From contig JAFQUG010000033.1 of NCBI GenBank assembly GCA_017408625.1, positions 1-7,217 on the forward strand: a stretch of 7,217 nucleotides of DNA. Reading direction: 5' to 3'. Under the pieces are notes generated by a model. It saw nothing but the letters and a program-made list of their open reading frames with translations, had not been told where the DNA came from and did no database searches. Source of the stretch: Clostridia bacterium. Lineage in GTDB: Bacteria > Bacillota_A > Clostridia > Oscillospirales > CAG-272. A program made the position numbers and the translations under genes. Shown one piece after another: positions 5,826 through 7,217 of the stretch. Within the stretch, counting starts at the first letter, position 1. Every line of letters begins with the position of its first letter.

Positions 5826-6728
5826 ATGAAACACAAGCTCAAAAAAATCGGATTGCACCTGCTCTATCCGCATCCCTTACTGATCGTGCTGTTTGCAGCC
5901 ATCTCTGCAGTGCTGCTGACCGTCACCTTTATGCGAAACCGCTCAGAGCATCCGGTCGCCTACGTAACCTATGTGTTCTCGTTCTATTCGCTCACAGTTC
6001 TTTGCATGCGCATTCCCACCGTCATCCGATTTATCAAGAATTTCAAGAAAAACAACAAATATCTGGTGCGCTACTCGGACGACGCCACGCTTCGCATCAA
6101 GATCTCACTTTACGGCAACTTTGCCTATAACGCAGCCTATGCCGTATTCCAGTTGGCTCTCGGCCTTTGGCATTCCTCACTCTGGTATTATGCTTTTGCA
6201 GCCTATTATATCATGCTTGCCGTCATGCGACTTTTCCTCTTGCGTGACGTGCGTTCCACTGCGCCCGATCAGGCTCTGAGGGCACAATGGCAACGCTACC
6301 GCTTCTGCGGCATCATGCTGGTGATCATGAACCTGGCTCTTGCGATCATCGTATGGATGATCAACGTGCAAGGATCTCAGACCACACATCACCAGATCAC
6401 CACCATTGCCATGGCTGCCTCGACCTTTACACTCATGACCATGGCCATCGTCAACGTGGTCAAATACAGCAAATTCAAAAGCCCCCTCTTCTCTGCCGCC
6501 AAGACCATCAGCCTTGCCACCTCAGCCGTTTCGATGCTGACACTGGAAACTGCCATGCTGAATGCCTTCGGGTCTGCTGAGGATACACAGTTTAACGAGC
6601 TGATGCCGCTTTTGACAGGCCTTGCCGTCACTGCCTTTATCTTTGGTATGGGTATTTATATGATCGTACTTGCAAGCAAGAGGATCAAGAAAATTCAAAT
6701 GATGGAGAATCAACGTGAATCAGAATAA
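5826..6728 (+). CDS. eight-helix integral membrane protein, function unknown
   Basis: This 300-residue protein has eight likely membrane helices (about 17-35, 46-64, 97-115, 118-138, 159-180, 191-212, 222-245, 259-283). Basic cytoplasmic-type loops include RFIKNFKKNNKYLVRY and VKYSKFKS. I recognise no transporter, protease or enzyme signature: no Walker motif, no CAAX-protease EExxxR and no rhomboid GxSx. GAGG (5815-5818) lies 7 bases before the ATG and overlaps the end of the kinase gene, leaving only 4 bases between them. Its position between the kinase and the small two-helix protein, with overlap on the 3' side, makes it part of the same operon. Likely roles are an accessory partner of the kinase, which lacks its own outside domain, or an effector of the envelope response. 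Both are inference. Confidence 0.85.
   Translation: MKHKLKKIGLHLLYPHPLLIVLFAAISAVLLTVTFMRNRSEHPVAYVTYVFSFYSLTVLCMRIPTVIRFIKNFKKNNKYLVRYSDDATLRIKISLYGNFAYNAAYAVFQLALGLWHSSLWYYAFAAYYIMLAVMRLFLLRDVRSTAPDQALRAQWQRYRFCGIMLVIMNLALAIIVWMINVQGSQTTHHQITTIAMAASTFTLMTMAIVNVVKYSKFKSPLFSAAKTISLATSAVSMLTLETAMLNAFGSAEDTQFNELMPLLTGLAVTAFIFGMGIYMIVLASKRIKKIQMMENQRESE
6704..6717 (+). promoter_or_regulatory. ribosome binding site and GTG start of paralogue B inside the preceding gene
   Basis: GGAG (6704-6707) lies 7 bases before GTG (6715-6717). Both are within the last codons of the upstream membrane protein gene, whose stop is at 6726-6728, giving a 14-base overlap in another frame. The next in-frame ATG (residue 30) would cut off a segment that aligns with paralogue A. 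Confidence 0.7.
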
Positions 6729-7137
6729 CGATCAACAGGAATTTATATACACGTACAGTGCAAAGGATCAGAGCGAGATCGATCGCATCCGTCAAAAATA
6801 TATGACCAATCCTAAGGACGATAAGCTCAAGCGTTTGCACGATCTGGATGCCGGTGTGCATAGCCGTGCAAGTGCAGCTTCGATTGCTGTCGGAACGATT
6901 GGTGCTTTGATCATGGGCGTGGGTATGAGCACGGTTATGACCGAGCTTGGTCAAATACTGAGGCTTGGCGCGTTCGCCGCCCCCGTCGGCATTGCCATTG
7001 GCATTGTCGGCTTAGCCATTGCCATTTGCGCATATCCGCTCTATCGCGCCATCAGTGAGCACAGAAGAAAAAAGATCACCCCCGAGATCCTCTCGCTGCT
7101 TGACGAGCTGGATCGGGAAAACGAAAAAAAGGACTGA
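6715..7137 (+). CDS. two-helix membrane protein, paralogue B, function unknown
   Basis: This 140-residue protein is the last gene of the two-component operon. A hydrophilic N-terminus (about 1-52, with SEIDRIRQKYMTNPKDDKLKRLHDLDAGV) leads to two membrane helices (about 54-76 and 89-109) and a basic/acidic tail (EHRRKKITPEILSLLDELDRENEKKD). It is clearly homologous to the protein at 3600-3968: IMGVGMSTVMTE, PVGIAIGIVG, AYPLYRAI and RRKK...P.IL.L.D.L all have counterparts there. It has about 17 extra residues at the N-terminus that include a tyrosine-rich FIYTYSAKDQ. The GTG start is supported by a good binding site and overlaps the preceding gene by 14 bases. No catalytic motif is visible; any database enzyme label for this family should be treated with caution. 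No convincing terminator is visible between its stop and the window end. Confidence 0.85.
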   Translation: MNQNNDQQEFIYTYSAKDQSEIDRIRQKYMTNPKDDKLKRLHDLDAGVHSRASAASIAVGTIGALIMGVGMSTVMTELGQILRLGAFAAPVGIAIGIVGLAIAICAYPLYRAISEHRRKKITPEILSLLDELDRENEKKD

Positions 7138-7195
7138 GAAATGGGGCTGAGGAATTAGCGGGAAAAACATAACCCGATATTCACAATAAACAGCC

Positions 7196-7217
7196 GCAGG
7201 GGACGGCGCCCTCGACG
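7196..7217. repeat. GC-rich intergenic repeat, copy 2 (cut by window end)
   Basis: GCAGGGGACGGCGCCCTCGA and the two bases after it match the minus-strand reading of 76-55 at 18 of 22 positions, so the two copies stand in inverted orientation about 7.1 kb apart. The element stops at the last base of the window. By analogy with copy 1 the next bases should complete a GGAC...GTCC stem. It contains the small palindrome GGCGCC. I infer a dispersed repeat of the host chromosome rather than the end of a mobile element, since no transposase or other mobility gene lies between the copies. Confidence 0.5.

Noticed and set aside
3600..7137. Naming the two-helix proteins dihydropteridine reductase
   Set aside because: They are about 120-140 residues with two membrane helices and no nucleotide-binding motif. 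The label, as I recall it from databases, is not supported by the sequence.
51..7217. The two end repeats as terminal inverted repeats of a transposon
   Set aside because: There is no transposase, integrase or other mobility gene between them, and the internal genes look like ordinary chromosomal operons. The copies are only 18/22 alike.

Overview
The window looks like chromosome of a gut-type Gram-positive anaerobe in the Clostridia, most likely Oscillospirales or a close relative. Grounds: strong AGGAGG-type ribosome binding sites, several 4-base ATGA/GTGA gene overlaps, moderate GC content, a sigma/anti-sigma pair of the style common in that group, and a small two-helix membrane protein family I associate with Clostridia. 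The organism call is inference; no 16S rRNA or other lineage marker is present. I see no phage, transposase, CRISPR or tRNA genes.

Left part, minus strand (about 133-3484). Reading in transcription order from the right, a consensus sigma-A promoter (3484-3456) drives a two-gene operon: a PAP2-type membrane phosphatase (3427-2756) and, overlapping it by 4 bases, a small two-helix membrane protein with a soluble tail that resembles a PH/GRAM fold (2759-2277). A perfect 24-base palindrome (2240-2263) lies just after it. Next comes an ECF-type sigma factor (2147-1560) overlapped by 4 bases by a large single-pass membrane protein (1563-133), which is most likely its anti-sigma factor.

Right part, plus strand (about 3519-7137). 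A small two-helix membrane protein (3600-3968) with its own promoter and a good terminator precedes a tightly packed four-gene operon: an OmpR-family response regulator (4101-4772), a histidine kinase with almost no extracytoplasmic loop (4769-5821), an eight-helix membrane protein of unknown function (5826-6728), and a second copy of the two-helix membrane protein (6715-7137). The two paralogues therefore bracket the two-component system. An identical 13-base string containing TTAACA lies at the same distance range ahead of a TAGAAT -10 hexamer at both promoters. At the regulator promoter it forms part of an 11-base direct repeat typical of OmpR/PhoB-type sites. The simplest reading is that the regulator controls its own operon and the stand-alone paralogue, with the kinase sensing an envelope or membrane condition through its membrane helices or through the membrane proteins beside it.

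The window is bounded by two related GC-rich repeat elements in inverted orientation (51-76 and 7196-7217, the second cut by the window end). I read these as copies of a dispersed intergenic repeat of the host genome.
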